Positions 22,257-32,150 of a DNA stretch of 64,000 bases are shown piece after piece. The stretch is from Phymorhynchus buccinoides (taxonomy: Eukaryota > Mollusca > Gastropoda > Neogastropoda > Raphitomidae). Position 1 is the first letter of the stretch, and each line of letters opens with the position of its first letter. The DNA lies in contig CM065684.1 of assembly GCA_017654935.2 (NCBI GenBank), positions 55,072,960 to 55,136,959 on the forward strand. Reading direction: 5' to 3'. The notes under the pieces are model-generated. The model was not told the DNA's origin. It saw only the letters and a program-made list of their open reading frames with translations, and did not search any database. The translations under genes were made by a program, and so were the position numbers.

Positions 22257-22415
22257 GTAAAGGGCCAGCCACACGTTCACTAAAATTCCACGACTGTACG
22301 ATACGATTCGATCACGTGAACTCCAAGAACAAATGGGATTGGCGCATCCAAATCACGTGATCGAATCGTATCGTACAGTCGTGTGATTGTAGCTAACGTG
22401 TGGCTGGCCCTTTAC
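22257..22415. mobile_element. Near-perfect hairpin MITE, GTAAAGGGCCAGCC termini
   Basis: The left arm, GTAAAGGGCCAGCCACACGT through GACTGTACGATACGATTCGA and TCACGTGA, is inverted almost base for base in the right arm. Only a short loop (AACTCCAAGAACAAATGGG) separates them. The copy is young-looking or under gene conversion. Its right end lies 30 bp before the splice acceptor of the exon at 22446. Confidence 0.85.
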
Positions 22416-22445
22416 TGTTTTTTCTGTGTGTGTGTGGATGTTTAG

Positions 22446-22575
22446 GTATAGAGAAACTATGCAGCTAATGCAGGCTGTAGAAATAAATCATGTTCTTGGT
22501 GTGGAGCATTTTGTCTTCTACAACTACTCCATCAGCGAACCGGAAGTCAACACGCTGCTGCGGTATTACCAGAGG
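22446..22575 (+). CDS. Exon of a glycosyltransferase family 92 protein
   Basis: The exon encodes YRETMQLMQAVEINHVLG, VEHFVFYNYSISEPEVN and TLLRYYQR. This matches the GT92 (DUF23-type) pattern in which an E-I/W-x-x-x-LG-V-x-H-F-V-x-Y-N segment precedes a K/R-V/L-L-x-Y-Y segment. GT92 enzymes are Golgi type II membrane glycosyltransferases; nematode GALT-1 galactosylates core fucose on N-glycans. The acceptor TTTAG is at 22441-22445 and the donor is GTGAGA at 22576. The 130 bp exon begins with the last base of a split codon and ends on a codon boundary. No other exon is found in the window; the catalytic DxD exon is not visible. The identification rests on one short exon. Confidence 0.65.
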
Positions 22576-22682
22576 GTGAGAATGCTTGGTGAATTGTTTT
22601 TAGATGTCTGTTTAATTGCATAGGTCATATACAAAGGATAAGAACGGTGTTACTTCACGAATTGACAAAACTGTACATATTA

Positions 22683-23690
22683 TCATCCTCTTCTGCTGTC
22701 TTCCAAATGTGCATGCCAATCCTGCCATTGACATTCAATCAACCTATCACGAAAAATACGTAAAAACTCAACTTTGTTTCCTACACCCTGATTAATCCAC
22801 ACAAAACCAAAACCAAATTCACATAAATTTATCCTTACTCTAGTTACCCAATTCGTCTTGCCTCTCACATCTAAAAGATACAACATTTTATAAGCTTTAC
22901 GTGGTAATCTGAACGCATCCATTTGCTGTAAGTCTTAACCAAAAGCGAATACACTTTACAGCTGAAGAAACATAAAGGAAAACGGTTTGTCTCACCATAA
23001 ACAAGGTTATTTTGGTGTTTTGATAGAAACTCCTAAAAACTTTTTTCAGAGCAAATAAATGGATTTTTCAGCTCCATACAATAACATTGGCTGAATTTGC
23101 GAGTCAAAAAGTTTCATATAAACTGGAAAACAGTCATTATTTAATTTTATAAGATTAAACATAATGGAAATTAATGCCCTCTTTGCCTTACTAGCTAGAT
23201 CCTTAATACAAGCAGAAGTAAAACCTAAACGAGTAGAAAAATATATGCCTAAATATTTATAAACATTAACCACTACAGGCATCATAACTCCGTTATAAAA
23301 CCATTTTTCCCTAAAAGAGAGATACCCACCTTTTTCTAAATACAATAATATTACTTTTGGACATATTAACATTAAATTGAAAACGTGATGCAGCTCTGTA
23401 TAAACTATTCAACTGGGTTTGAAGACCAACAACTGTTTCTGAAATTAGAGCAATATCATCAGCGAGTAGTAAAATAAACAGTTCAATAACATCGTTAATA
23501 AAAGTAGCACCATGTCGTCCATTATCAATAACTTCTCAACTAACTTCATTAATGAATAAAGAAAATAGGACAGGGCTACATACATCACCCTGTTTGACAC
23601 CAGTTGTACAATTGATACAGTCAGATAAAGCACCACCACATCTCACTCTTGCTAATACACTGTCATACATGTACATACATTCGGTTAGAT
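22683..23690 (-). pseudogene. Degenerate LINE ORF2 on the minus strand
   Basis: Read right to left: GVKQGDVCSPVLFSLFINEV (RT box, about 23600-23540), an in-frame TGA, LFILLLADDIALISE with the catalytic ADD (about 23490-23445), NVNMSKSNIIVFRK, a one-base shift, EKWFYNGVMMPVV, and YKYLGIYFSTRLGF. Then comes a C-terminal domain RKAYKMLYLLDVRGKTNW with FGFGFVWINQGVGN and QWQDWHAHLEDS (22922-22683). This thumb and C-terminal pattern defines a LINE lineage common in fish and molluscs, distinct from the CR1-like copies elsewhere here. A stop, frameshifts and internal loss show it is dead. The GA run at 23697 cuts its 5' side. Confidence 0.8.
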
Positions 23691-23693
23691 AAC

Positions 23694-23872
<179 letters not shown>

Positions 23873-25320
23873 CGTAGACTGTTGTTGATCACATTCCTGG
23901 AATGCTTTGTAAATGGCACATGTCAACACCACGTGTCAGTTGCATCAGCGCTGAAGGACACAGTCACAACTCCTCAGAAAAACTCAAAAGTTGTTGAAAT
24001 GCTGGAAAAGAAGTGACTTCAACTGTAGCACTGGCTATGGCACCAGTGTTGAAACTGATGCATCTACCTTAAGGATGTAACTATGATTGATTCAACTTCA
24101 ATCTTCTGTTTTCGTTAAAGTGTTTCTATGTTAGTTTGTGTGTCTACTTGTTTGTTTGCTTTTTACTTTAACGGTAAAATATCAGAAAAGCAGATATGTA
24201 CGTGGTAAACCTGACGATTTCATTCATATACCTAGAAACATGACTTCTAAAGTTTCAAATTATCACGTCTGGTGATACCAAAGACATGTTTCCAACAAGA
24301 ACTACTCAAACAATACATGTCACTGATCAATGCAAACAACACTTTGCAAGTAACCACACAGACCGACACTGTTCCTTTTATAAGTGTTGTAAGGCTCTGT
24401 CTCTGTGTGAGCTTTCACTCAATGCCTTAACGAAGTTTAATGAAGTTAGTAAAACAAGAAAACATTAGTACATTATTGACTCCGTGCCCTCTGTGAGGTT
24501 CGATTCAACACAAGGTGCAACAACAAAACATTAGTACAGTGCCCTCTGTGAGGTTCGTTCCAACACAAGGTGTACCGTTACATGCGGGATTCACGGTCTT
24601 TCTCCTAATTGCGGAGCCAACATGAAAACAATAAATCAAACCGTCAGTGAAAACAAAACATGTTGACAACACGGTACATAAATCACTGTGTGTGAAACAG
24701 CCTTAAATCAGACAGGTGTGTGAAAAAGAAGTGTGCACGTACGCACAGACGCAGACGCACGTGCACGCATTCAGGATTACACAGATGCACAAAGAGTTTT
24801 CAATAATTCAGTGATTCCTTTCACTGTGCTATAATTTATAATGTTTACGTAGTGTTCACATTCATGTTGTAGTCAGAGGAAACACTGTGTGCTAGGTACG
24901 TGTTTGTTAGCACAGCGCAATAAGAAATGAGTTGTCTGTAGTATGTCATTCAGCCGTCCAGGTTACTGCTGCTGCTGCTCTTCTTGTGATGTTGCAGAGA
25001 AAGAACGAAAGCAGGTTGCTGCAGCTGGTTGTTTTACATTTCTGAGATCAACAGAAACGTTTAAATGTATTTAAGTTCAAAATTAAAATCCTTTTGAAGT
25101 GAATATATGTTTCAATGTTGCCAGTTTCGTAAATTATTATGATCTTTTGAAAATAAACTAATGTGAAGCAAATTTTGTGTCGCAAGAAATACTTCAAAAT
25201 AAGTTTTGTTTTCACTTTTAACTATCGAAGTGTGGAGATGCTAATACATTAACAAGCATTTACGTGAGTGCAGATCCAGTTCATGCAGATATCAAAGGAC
25301 ATTGGTTCGAACTTCTAAAG
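23873..25320. other. No gene recognised; local 60 bp tandem duplication
   Basis: Mostly unique AT-rich sequence. At 24463-24575 a segment with AAACATTAGTACA, GTGCCCTCTGTGAGGTTCG and CAACACAAGGTG occurs twice in tandem. Codon-like frames are short and without motifs. Confidence 0.5.
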
Positions 25321-25321
25321 T

Positions 25322-25322
<1 letters not shown>

Positions 25323-25380
<58 letters not shown>

Positions 25381-25515
25381 TAGATACATAGATACATAGA
25401 TAGATAGATAGATAAGTATAGATAGATAGATACATACATACATACATACATATTCAGCCGTTATAATATCTAGATATCTAATATATAGATATTAGATAGA
25501 TAGATAGATAGATAG
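25323..25515. repeat. (CA)n then (GATA)n/(CATA)n
   Basis: Pure CA to 25378, then GATA/TACA tetranucleotides, a palindromic ATATCTAGATATCTAATATATAGATAT patch (described by position 25467-25493), then GATA again. Confidence 0.9.
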
Positions 25516-25989
25516 TCTGCATATCGGCCAATTTGTGGATTGGAAGTTTTTAATTAAGAGTCTTTTATTTAAAAATTTGTTGCGTCACGTCGGCGTATGG
25601 CTTTCGCCATGTACGACGGGCTGAACAAACCAACCAGGGTATAAACAAAAATTTATCCTAAGTTCCTTAGAATCACTGTCTTAGCCAAAAGGCCTTTTTT
25701 TTTTAAACTTCAAAGAAGCGATCAGAATTTGAACATTTTTACAATTTGTAGTAGTAAATTTGGTAATTTTTACGTCCTCTCGAACCTGGGAAGGCACATA
25801 TGGGACTGGTATTTCGCAATTTGACTGTCCAGTGGATGTCAACTTGAGCAAGAAGACATTCTACAAGAGAATGGTGTCCTCTATACACCAAATTCCAAGT
25901 CCACAATAAAAGCAAATCAGCACTAAGTTAAACCAGAAATAGCAAAACATGTATGTAAAATAATGAAAATAATAATGTTCTAAAATTAT
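25516..25989. other. Flank of the hammerhead-family element
   Basis: Contains CGTCACGTCGGCGTATGG and GTACGACGGGCTGAAC (25582-25625), and near 25900-25945 a stretch resembling 22060-22130 (AAATCAGCACTAAGTTAAACC versus AACCAGCACTCAAGTAAAA). Probably part of the same retroelement family. No coding motif. Confidence 0.45.
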
Positions 25990-26294
25990 TATTTAAAAAT
26001 ATAATAGACATGACTAGAGAGGGCCAGCTACTGAGATCATATCCCAATTAAAGGATAAAAATAGTATGACTGAAAAATCTCAGTGATTAGCTGATCTCAG
26101 TTCCCCTAATCTGAAGGACTAAAAGATTGGTGCATCTGTAATGTAGAATAATTTGCTTTTATGAAGCTTTTTTGTGTCCAATGTCTTTATTTGTGAACCT
26201 CAGAAACAAACTCAGTTAATCATTAACTTTTAGAATTGTTCTGTGTTCTGAAAGATTGGTGCATCTGTAATGTAGAATAATTTGCTTTTATTAA

Positions 26295-26790
26295 ACTTTT
26301 TTAATAATAATAATAATAATTAACATTTATAGAGCGCCCTTTCTCTCATGAGCTCACGGCGCTTCACAATTATTTAAATAAATACATAGATCATAAGCTA
26401 CTACAATATTAACTATCAAAAACATGCACATAGCCACAACACGCACGCACGCACACATCCACACAACCACGCGCGTGTGCACACACCCACACACAATGTG
26501 GGGAACATAGTTTTAAGGCAGGAAACAGGACAAGGAAGAAATCAGAGGTATTGCCGAAAGTGGTGAGTTTTAAGAGCGGTTTTGAAAGATTGGAAAGATT
26601 TAGCAGAACGAAGTTCATATGGTACGGTGTTCCAGACAGAAGGGGCGCTGAAAGAAAATTAACGTTCACCATATGTCTTAGTGTTTGTACGAGGAATAGA
26701 AAGGATAAGTTTGTCAGAAGAGGAACGGAGAGACCTGGAGGGGGAGTACAGGTAAACGAGATTAGAGAGGTAGGTCTTTGATAGTGGTCA
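26295..26790 (-). pseudogene. LINE 3' end (C-terminus plus ATT tail)
   Basis: On the minus strand, with one or two frameshifts, it reads LRSSSDKLILSIPRTNTKTY, then FSAPSVWNTVPYELRSAKSF and QSFKTALKTHHFRQYL, a typical CR1/L2-like LINE C-terminus. A CA-rich stretch follows, then GCGCCGTGAGCTCATGAGAG, AGGGCGCTCTATAAATG and an ATT repeat tail at 26320-26295. Severely 5' truncated. Confidence 0.8.
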
Positions 26791-26905
26791 GAGATATCCA
26801 CTATACTAGTCACTTCAAAAGTGTTGTGAAGTGGACACTGTTAACTTTGATTTACTTCCGTAGTCATCTTGTAGCTTAAGCAATGTACTTGGTCACAAAA
26901 ACAGT
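26767..26905 (+). repeat. Inverted repeat, left arm (partner 27295-27425)
   Basis: GAGGTAGGTCTTTGATAGTG, GTGAAGTGGACACTGTTAAC and TGTACTTGGTCACAAAAACA are found as reverse complement at 27295-27425. The arms are about 130-140 bp and enclose about 390 bp that include the degenerate hammerhead. Confidence 0.8.
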
Positions 26906-27070
26906 TTAATCAATTGTGTTCAATGTCTTTATTTGTGAACCTCAGAAACGAACTCAGTTAATCATTAACTTTTAGAATTGTTCTGTGTTCTAAAAAAAAG
27001 AAAAAAGTAATAAGTAAAAAGTAAAATGTGCTGATTTACTTTTTCGCCCGATGGGGGAGAGGACAGTGCC

Positions 27071-27126
27071 CATACCGGCATAGGCAGCTGTTTCGACCTA
27101 GTGAAGGTCTCCTCAGCATATCGGCC
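27071..27126 (-). ncRNA. Degenerate hammerhead-like motif
   Basis: On the minus strand: GGCCGAUAUG, CUGAGGA, stem II GACCU/AGGUC with loop UCACU, GAAA, CAGCUGCC, UAUGCCGG. Stem II and GAAA are intact, but core CUGAUGA has become CUGAGGA and the U of the stem III closing pair is C. Stem I pairs poorly. Probably a dead relative of the ribozymes at 16985 and 21894. Confidence 0.55.
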
Positions 27127-27294
27127 TGCAACATGACTAGAGAGGACTGGCTACTGAGATGATACCCAAATTAAAGGATAAAAATAGTATGAATGAAAAA
27201 TCTCAGTGATTAGCTGAGCTCCGTTCCCCTAATATGAAGGACAAAAAAGTTGGTGCATTTGTAATGCAGAATAATTTGCTTTGATGAAACTGTT

Positions 27295-27425
27295 TTTGTG
27301 ACCAAGTACATTGCATAAGCTACAAGATGACTACGGAAGTAAATTAAAGTAAACAGTGTCCACTTCACAACACTTTTGAAGCGACCAGTACAGTGGAGAT
27401 CTCTGACCACTATCAAAGACCTACT
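27295..27425 (-). repeat. Inverted repeat, right arm (partner 26767-26905)
   Basis: Reverse complement of 26767-26905, reading TTTTTGTGACCAAGTACATT, then GTGTCCACTTCACAACAC and CTGACCACTATCAAAGACCT. Confidence 0.8.
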
Positions 27426-27514
27426 TGGATTGATCTAAACAAACCCTATTTAAACATAGCATATCTGATTGGTATTTGGCATATTCTAGTCACAGAAACT
27501 TATCTCTGTGAAAT

Positions 27515-27885
27515 TCGGGCTGTTCTCCCCCGGAGAGCGCGTCGCATCAAGCGCAGCGCCTACCCTTTGTGTGTGTGGGGGGGGGGGGGGCAGGGTGAGG
27601 AGGTGGGGGGGCAGAACTGGGAAAACCTAGCTGTCAATTTGGTCATACCAGGCAGCGGGATTTCTCCCTGCTCTTACCGACTTTTAACTGCTGTGGGATT
27701 TTTACGTGCGTAAAGTGCATGGGTCAGATTAGCTTTAAGTCCCCATCTGAATGACTCCACGTTCAGTTCGATTTCCCTGTCGAACAAGAAAGAAAGGACG
27801 AGGCCGGGATTCGAAGCCGGGTCACTCACGCTGCAGCCATGCATTGAACTTGGCAGGCGAACGTCTTACCCACTCTGCCACCTTT
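27515..27885 (-). mobile_element. tRNA-derived SINE
   Basis: The minus strand starts with a tRNA-like head: TGGCAGAGTGGGTAAGACG (RNA polymerase III A box, 27882-27864) and GGCTTCGAATCCCGGCC (B box, about 27817-27801). A tRNA-unrelated body follows with ATTCAGATGGGGACTTAAAG, TACGCACGTAAAAATCCCAC and GGTATGACCAAATTGACAGC, then a C run and further sequence. The far end is uncertain. Transcription would be driven by the internal boxes, pointing away from the GPCR gene 35 bp to the right. Confidence 0.75.
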
Positions 27886-27919
27886 CTCTCTAAATTGAGG
27901 TGCCAACGTTCTGTCTAAA

Positions 27920-28804
27920 ATGATTGAGGACATTGGTAATCCAATTGTTTTTGCTTTTGGTTTCTGTGGAAATCTGGTGATACTTCTGATCATGTTTCGT
28001 CTTCCTTCATCCATCTACAGTGTTTTCTTCAAGGTCATGGCTGTGTCTGATCAGTTGGTGTTGATAACAGGTCCTTTGGAACGATGGCTGTACAGGACAT
28101 TTGGTGTGATGTACTCCAGTGCCCGTAGTGAATGGCAGTGTAAGCTGAATAGAATGGTATACAACACCGCATCGCCGGTATCGTCCTGGATGCTGGTGTC
28201 ACTCACCATGCTCAGAGCTGCCTCTGTGCTGTGGCCACTTCGTGTCGATGCTACGTGGACGAAGAGAAAGTCAAGAGTTATAGTCAGTGTTGTCATCTTC
28301 ACTCTCATGTTGATGAATGGCTACATATTAGGATATTTTCGCATAAGAAATGAACGTTGCAAAGAGATTTATCGAGCATTGTACTTTCTTTGGGTTCGCC
28401 AACTTCAAACTCGTTTGCTCCCTTTCCCTTTATTGGCTGTCAGCAACTGTGTTCTGTTGTGGACACTAGTCAGATCTGTCAGAACAAACAAACATCTTCC
28501 TGTTCAACAAGCCAGCCAGGATTCCAGACAACAGAAAGTGTCTTCACTGACTGTCACCTTGATTACTGTCAGTGTACGTTTTGTCCTTCTTGCAACACCT
28601 GTCACTGTGTATTTAGTAATGGAGGAATATGTAGTAAATGGACGATATTGGATATTTTCTGAAGCCAGTTTACTCTTATGGTACACCAACAGTGCTGTCA
28701 ACTTCTACCTGTACTGTTGGACTGGCAGGGTCAGAGCAGAATTTCTTAGGATAGCTCAAGAGTTTTACGGGTTATGTCGTGGGAACAAAACATTTAACTC
28801 TTAA
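27920..28804 (+). CDS. Rhodopsin-like (class A) GPCR, paralog 1
   Basis: An intronless 294-residue seven-helix protein. TM1 has the G17-N18 pair; TM2 has D44 in AVSD. C74 before TM3 and C147 in loop 2 form the usual disulfide. At the TM3 end the D/ERY motif is replaced by LRA (98-100), followed by WPLR. TM7 ends NFYLY (261-265) in place of NPxxY. It resembles divergent neuropeptide/orphan-type receptors expanded in molluscs; the ligand cannot be told. Compared with the paralog at 33364, the N-terminus is about 17 residues shorter, TM5 contains RQLQTR, and TM6 has R220 where the paralog has C, so it may be weakly functional or decaying. The start ATG at 27920 follows an in-frame TGA 24 bases upstream. 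A SINE lies just upstream, which may have replaced the original 5' region. Confidence 0.82.
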   Translation: MIEDIGNPIVFAFGFCGNLVILLIMFRLPSSIYSVFFKVMAVSDQLVLITGPLERWLYRTFGVMYSSARSEWQCKLNRMVYNTASPVSSWMLVSLTMLRAASVLWPLRVDATWTKRKSRVIVSVVIFTLMLMNGYILGYFRIRNERCKEIYRALYFLWVRQLQTRLLPFPLLAVSNCVLLWTLVRSVRTNKHLPVQQASQDSRQQKVSSLTVTLITVSVRFVLLATPVTVYLVMEEYVVNGRYWIFSEASLLLWYTNSAVNFYLYCWTGRVRAEFLRIAQEFYGLCRGNKTFNS

Positions 28805-29109
28805 GCATTTCCATAGAATCAGAACTCACTACATTATGCAAAAAACAGTGTGTCCTAGGAAGTGAAATTTAAGTCTAAAGTACCTACTTAAACTTAAACG
28901 CACGCGCACACTGACTACGCAAGAAAACTTAACATGTTTCAACTTGAAAGAGTGCAGGTTTTCAAGAATGGGACAGAACCATGCTACGTGGACAGTTTAA
29001 ATGCGTTGCTTGAAATGTTAATTAGTTATTGCTTTAACATAGAAAGCTGAGTGACGCAGAGCGGAACGTCAGTGGAAGAAATCAGGGCTTCACGTTCACG
29101 AGAAAATCT
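28805..29109. other. 3' flank of GPCR 1, no gene seen
   Basis: AAGCATTTCCATAGAATC just after the stop resembles AAGCGTTTCCATGGATTG at 31364. Nothing else is recognised. Confidence 0.4.
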
Positions 29110-30868
29110 TCAACTGGCAGAAACATCGTGTGGACAGAATTGTGTTTGAGGCCCAGTCTAATTTCTTTTCCAGCTAAACAATGGACTGTAAAACATCTGC
29201 TCAACTCTATCAGCTGACAAACAGTCTGTTGGGCAGAAAAAGCAACACTCCACTACCTACTGTTTTCTCCCCTTCTGACCTTCCTGTGCTTTTCTCTGAC
29301 TTGTTCAACTCAAAGATCAAAACCATACGAGACAATTTGGACAAAACTTGCTTCGCACAGTCCCCCTTTGTCAGTGATACTAGCTTTTCTGGACAGCCTT
29401 TCACCTCGTTTAGTAGTGTGACTGAGAGTGATAATAGAAAAGTGATAACCAACTCACCATTCAAAACATGCGAACTTGATCCATTGCCTGCATCTTTCAT
29501 GATTGATTGTCTTGATGTTTTGCTTCCCCACATAACTGTTGTTATCAATTGTTCCCTTTCATGTTGGTACTTTCCCCTAGTGTACAACTCTGCTGCTGTT
29601 TGTCCCTTAAAAGCCCTCTTTGGACCCAAACCTTTTGCAAAGCTACAGGCCTGTTTCTAACCTTCCCTTCCTGTCCAAAAAAGCCTTGAGATAACTGTTC
29701 TTTCCCAGCTTTCAGCGCATCTCACTCATAACAATCTCATTGACCCCCACCAGTCTGTTTACAGAACTGGTCACAGCACAGAGACTGCCATCCTCAGAGT
29801 AGTTAGTGATCTACTTCTCGCCCTTGACAATGACAAAATCTCTCTTCTATCCCTTCTGGACCTATCTGCAGCATTCGACACTATAGATCACGGCATTCTT
29901 CTTTCCAGACTTCAAAACTCTTTTGGCATTCAGGGCACAGTTCTCAGCTGGTTAATATCCTACCTGAGCACTCGTTCTCAGACAGTCTGTGTAGATGGCC
30001 TTTCCTCTCCAACCACTCCTCTCACCTGCGGTGTGCCACAAGGCTCTGTCCTTGGGCCCGTTCTTTTTGCCTTGTACGTCAGACCTGTGTCTGATGTCAT
30101 TGACCAACACTCCTTGATGCATGGAGTTTTGCTGACGACACACAGCTACACGAGTCAACCTCTTTGTCTGAAGTTGCTAATGTGGTCAGTAACATCCAGA
30201 ACTGTATTCATGACTTAAAGCACTGGATTACTTTAAATCAGTTGCAATTGAATGACGATAAGACAGAACTGATCCTCATTGCCCCTCTCAAGTTTCAAAA
30301 TCACCCTGCCCTCCCTTCTTCCACCATCACTGGCACTTCTGATATAGTCTTCTTTTCTCAGGCTCAAAACCTTGGAGTCACGTTTGATTCAACACTCTCT
30401 TTCAAGCAGCACGTTTCAAAATTAGCTCCATCCAGCATTTTCTTTCAGTTGAAGCCACAAAGACACTGGTCTGTGCGCTAGTCCTGTCCAGGTTGGATTA
30501 TTGTAATAGGTTCTTGGCTGGCTCTCCAAAATATCTTATTGATAAGTTACAGAGGGTCCAAAACAGTGCTGCCAGACTTGTGTTGAAGTCCTCTAGATGG
30601 GAACATGTCTCCCCAATTCTAAGGTCTCTTCATTGGTTACCTATTCAATCCAGGATTGACTACAAACTATGGTCCATTTGCTTTGCCTCTGTCACTGGTG
30701 CAGGACCTCAGTATCTCAGAGACATTCTTCATACCTACATCCCATCCCGTCAGCTCCACTTTCTGCAGATACCCGTCTCTTGCGCATTCTGACAGACAGA
30801 ACCAAATCCTTTGGTCAGCGAGCTTTTGCCTTACAATGCCCTTCTCTCTGGAACAACTTACCTTTCAT
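29110..30868 (+). pseudogene. CR1/L2-like LINE ORF2, frameshifted
   Basis: Successive blocks: LLGRKSNTPLP and LPVLFSDLFNSKIKTIRDNL (29220-29340), DVLLPHITVVINCSLS (29510-29560), a QSVYRTGHSTETAILRVV-type block (about 29752-29800), and LLDLSAAFDTIDHGILLSRL (about 29855-29910). Then come GVPQGSVLGPVLFALYVRP (about 30031-30085), a damaged catalytic segment FADDTQL-like near 30126-30150, LNQLQLNDDKTELILIAPL and QNLGVTFDSTLSFKQHV. MDYCNRFLAGSPKYLIDKLQ, RVQNSAARLVLKSSR and SFGQRAFALQCPSLWNNLPF end at about 30868. The order is complete for an RT but needs several frame changes, so the copy is dead. It sits between the two GPCR genes. Confidence 0.88.
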
Positions 30869-30869
30869 T

Positions 30870-31307
30870 GATCCTGAGGCGAGAGAGCTCCTGGGACGAG
30901 TCGGTGAAAGCCTTGACTTGGAAGACAGTGTTAGAGCTGCTGTGAAGACCTTTGTTCTCTCCTGTGTCTATAGTGAAAGTGCACATTCTACCTGCGGGCA
31001 GGTCAGAGCTTCCAAGTGGCACAGGATGAAGAGGAAGTGTACAATCCACCTCCCACCTGATGACGACTCCTTGAATCTCCATGTGGAAAGGACAAACTAC
31101 ATCACATATTGCCAACTTCATTACAACCTGTTTGACCATCCATCACCAATTGGCCATGGCTGGGAACTGGTGAATGGGAAGTGCCGACCAGTGCGCTACA
31201 CCCAACCCCCATTGCCCCAACAGCTCACACTTTGTGACTCTTCAGAGGAAAGTAGAAGTGACGATGAGAGGAGTGAGTCTGATGATTCAACAGATTCAGA
31301 AGTGTAG
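30870..31307 (+). pseudogene. Unclassified repeat-associated ORF fragment fused to LINE tail
   Basis: Continues in frame with the last LINE block. Residues of note: SVRAAVKTFVLSCVYSES, IHLPPDDDSLNLHVERTNY, HPSPIGHGWELVNGKCRPVR, TQPPLPQQL, then an acidic Ser/Asp/Glu tail to the stop. The LPP..dsL..Hv.R.NY and P.P.GHGW patterns recall a family of large uncharacterised invertebrate ORFs commonly found near repeats, which usually continue into Cys-rich segments absent here. The function of that family is not known to me. It may be the terminal exon of a disrupted gene, or a fragment of a mobile element into which the LINE jumped. Confidence 0.45.
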
Positions 31308-32052
31308 AGGTTCCATTAGATACAGAGGTAGTCAGTGTAACTTGCAAATCCACGTTAATTGTTAAGCGTTTCCATGGATTGAACTAGATGCTGATTGACT
31401 TCAACTTCAACTTCATGCGACAAATGCATGTCAATGTATTAAAATGTTATCAGATTCCATATAACTGGCTGCATTCAAACTTTCCAGAGCAAGCAAAGAG
31501 ACCTATTACATCATGGGATAGGATTTTCGACTTCAGTATCTTGAAATCCGAAAATGTGTCTCTCTTCAACCACAAACATTGAACTTTTTTTACTTCTGCG
31601 ATGACCTTTGCATCCTTACTTCTACTTCTATTGTTCATAACTCAACTCAGAACAAAAAGAGCTCTCATGAGAGCCTACTATGAAGGATCTACGACGACTT
31701 TGCAAAACTGACCGTTCGGAGCTAAAAATCGGTCGCCATCTTGGATTTGAACATAAGAAATAGGTCAAATCATCAAAGTCCTAGAAACCATGTTTTGTGC
31801 AGCACCAAACCAGTAAAAAGTTTATTTTCAAAATGGCCGTTGGTGACCATTTTGGATTTGGAGCTCTCACAAGTTATGCCCACATTTTTGCGAAAGGCAT
31901 GGTGGCTAATTTTTTTATTTAACCTTTAGATAAGTCAAATCCACTGAGAAACGGACCTCCGCTCTCAACAGTCACGGAACCCTATCCTACAACCAAGTAA
32001 GAAAGTTCGGACGAGTGATGTCCCTTGCGTGCCCTGGTGAGTTCCAGTCACA
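31308..32052. other. No gene recognised
   Basis: GCCATCTTGGATTTG and ACCATTTTGGATTTGG (31735, 31847) form a loose direct repeat. Nothing else stands out. Confidence 0.4.
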
Positions 32053-32100
32053 CACACACATACACAGTGACACACACACACACACACACACACACGCACG

Positions 32101-32131
<31 letters not shown>

Positions 32132-32150
32132 GCACACGCACACACACACT
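32053..32150. repeat. (CA)n with CG variants
   Basis: CA dinucleotides interspersed with GCACGC. Confidence 0.9.

Larger units (their letters stand above)
25990..27295 (-). mobile_element. Hammerhead-family element, diverged and interrupted
   Basis: Two partial units in direct order share ATGACTAGAGAGG, AATTAAAGGATAAAAATAGT, AAAAATCTCAGTGATTAGCT, GGTGCAT(C/T)TGTAATG and AATAATTTGCTTT (starting at 25992 and 27131). They also share CAATGTCTTTATTTGTGAAC and TTCTGTGTTCT (26200 and 26925). The ribozyme-like sequence at 27071-27126 separates one unit end from the next, as expected for tandem hammerhead-bounded units. A LINE 3' end and one arm of an inverted repeat are inserted between 26295 and 26905. 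The overall order matches the fresher units at 16660 and 21580. Confidence 0.6.

Noticed and set aside
27801..27882. A functional tRNA gene
   Set aside because: The A and B boxes are tRNA-like, but no cloverleaf with acceptor stem can be closed and a SINE body follows.
31965..32147. Cys/Val/Arg-rich minus-strand frame
   Set aside because: Translation of a CA run.
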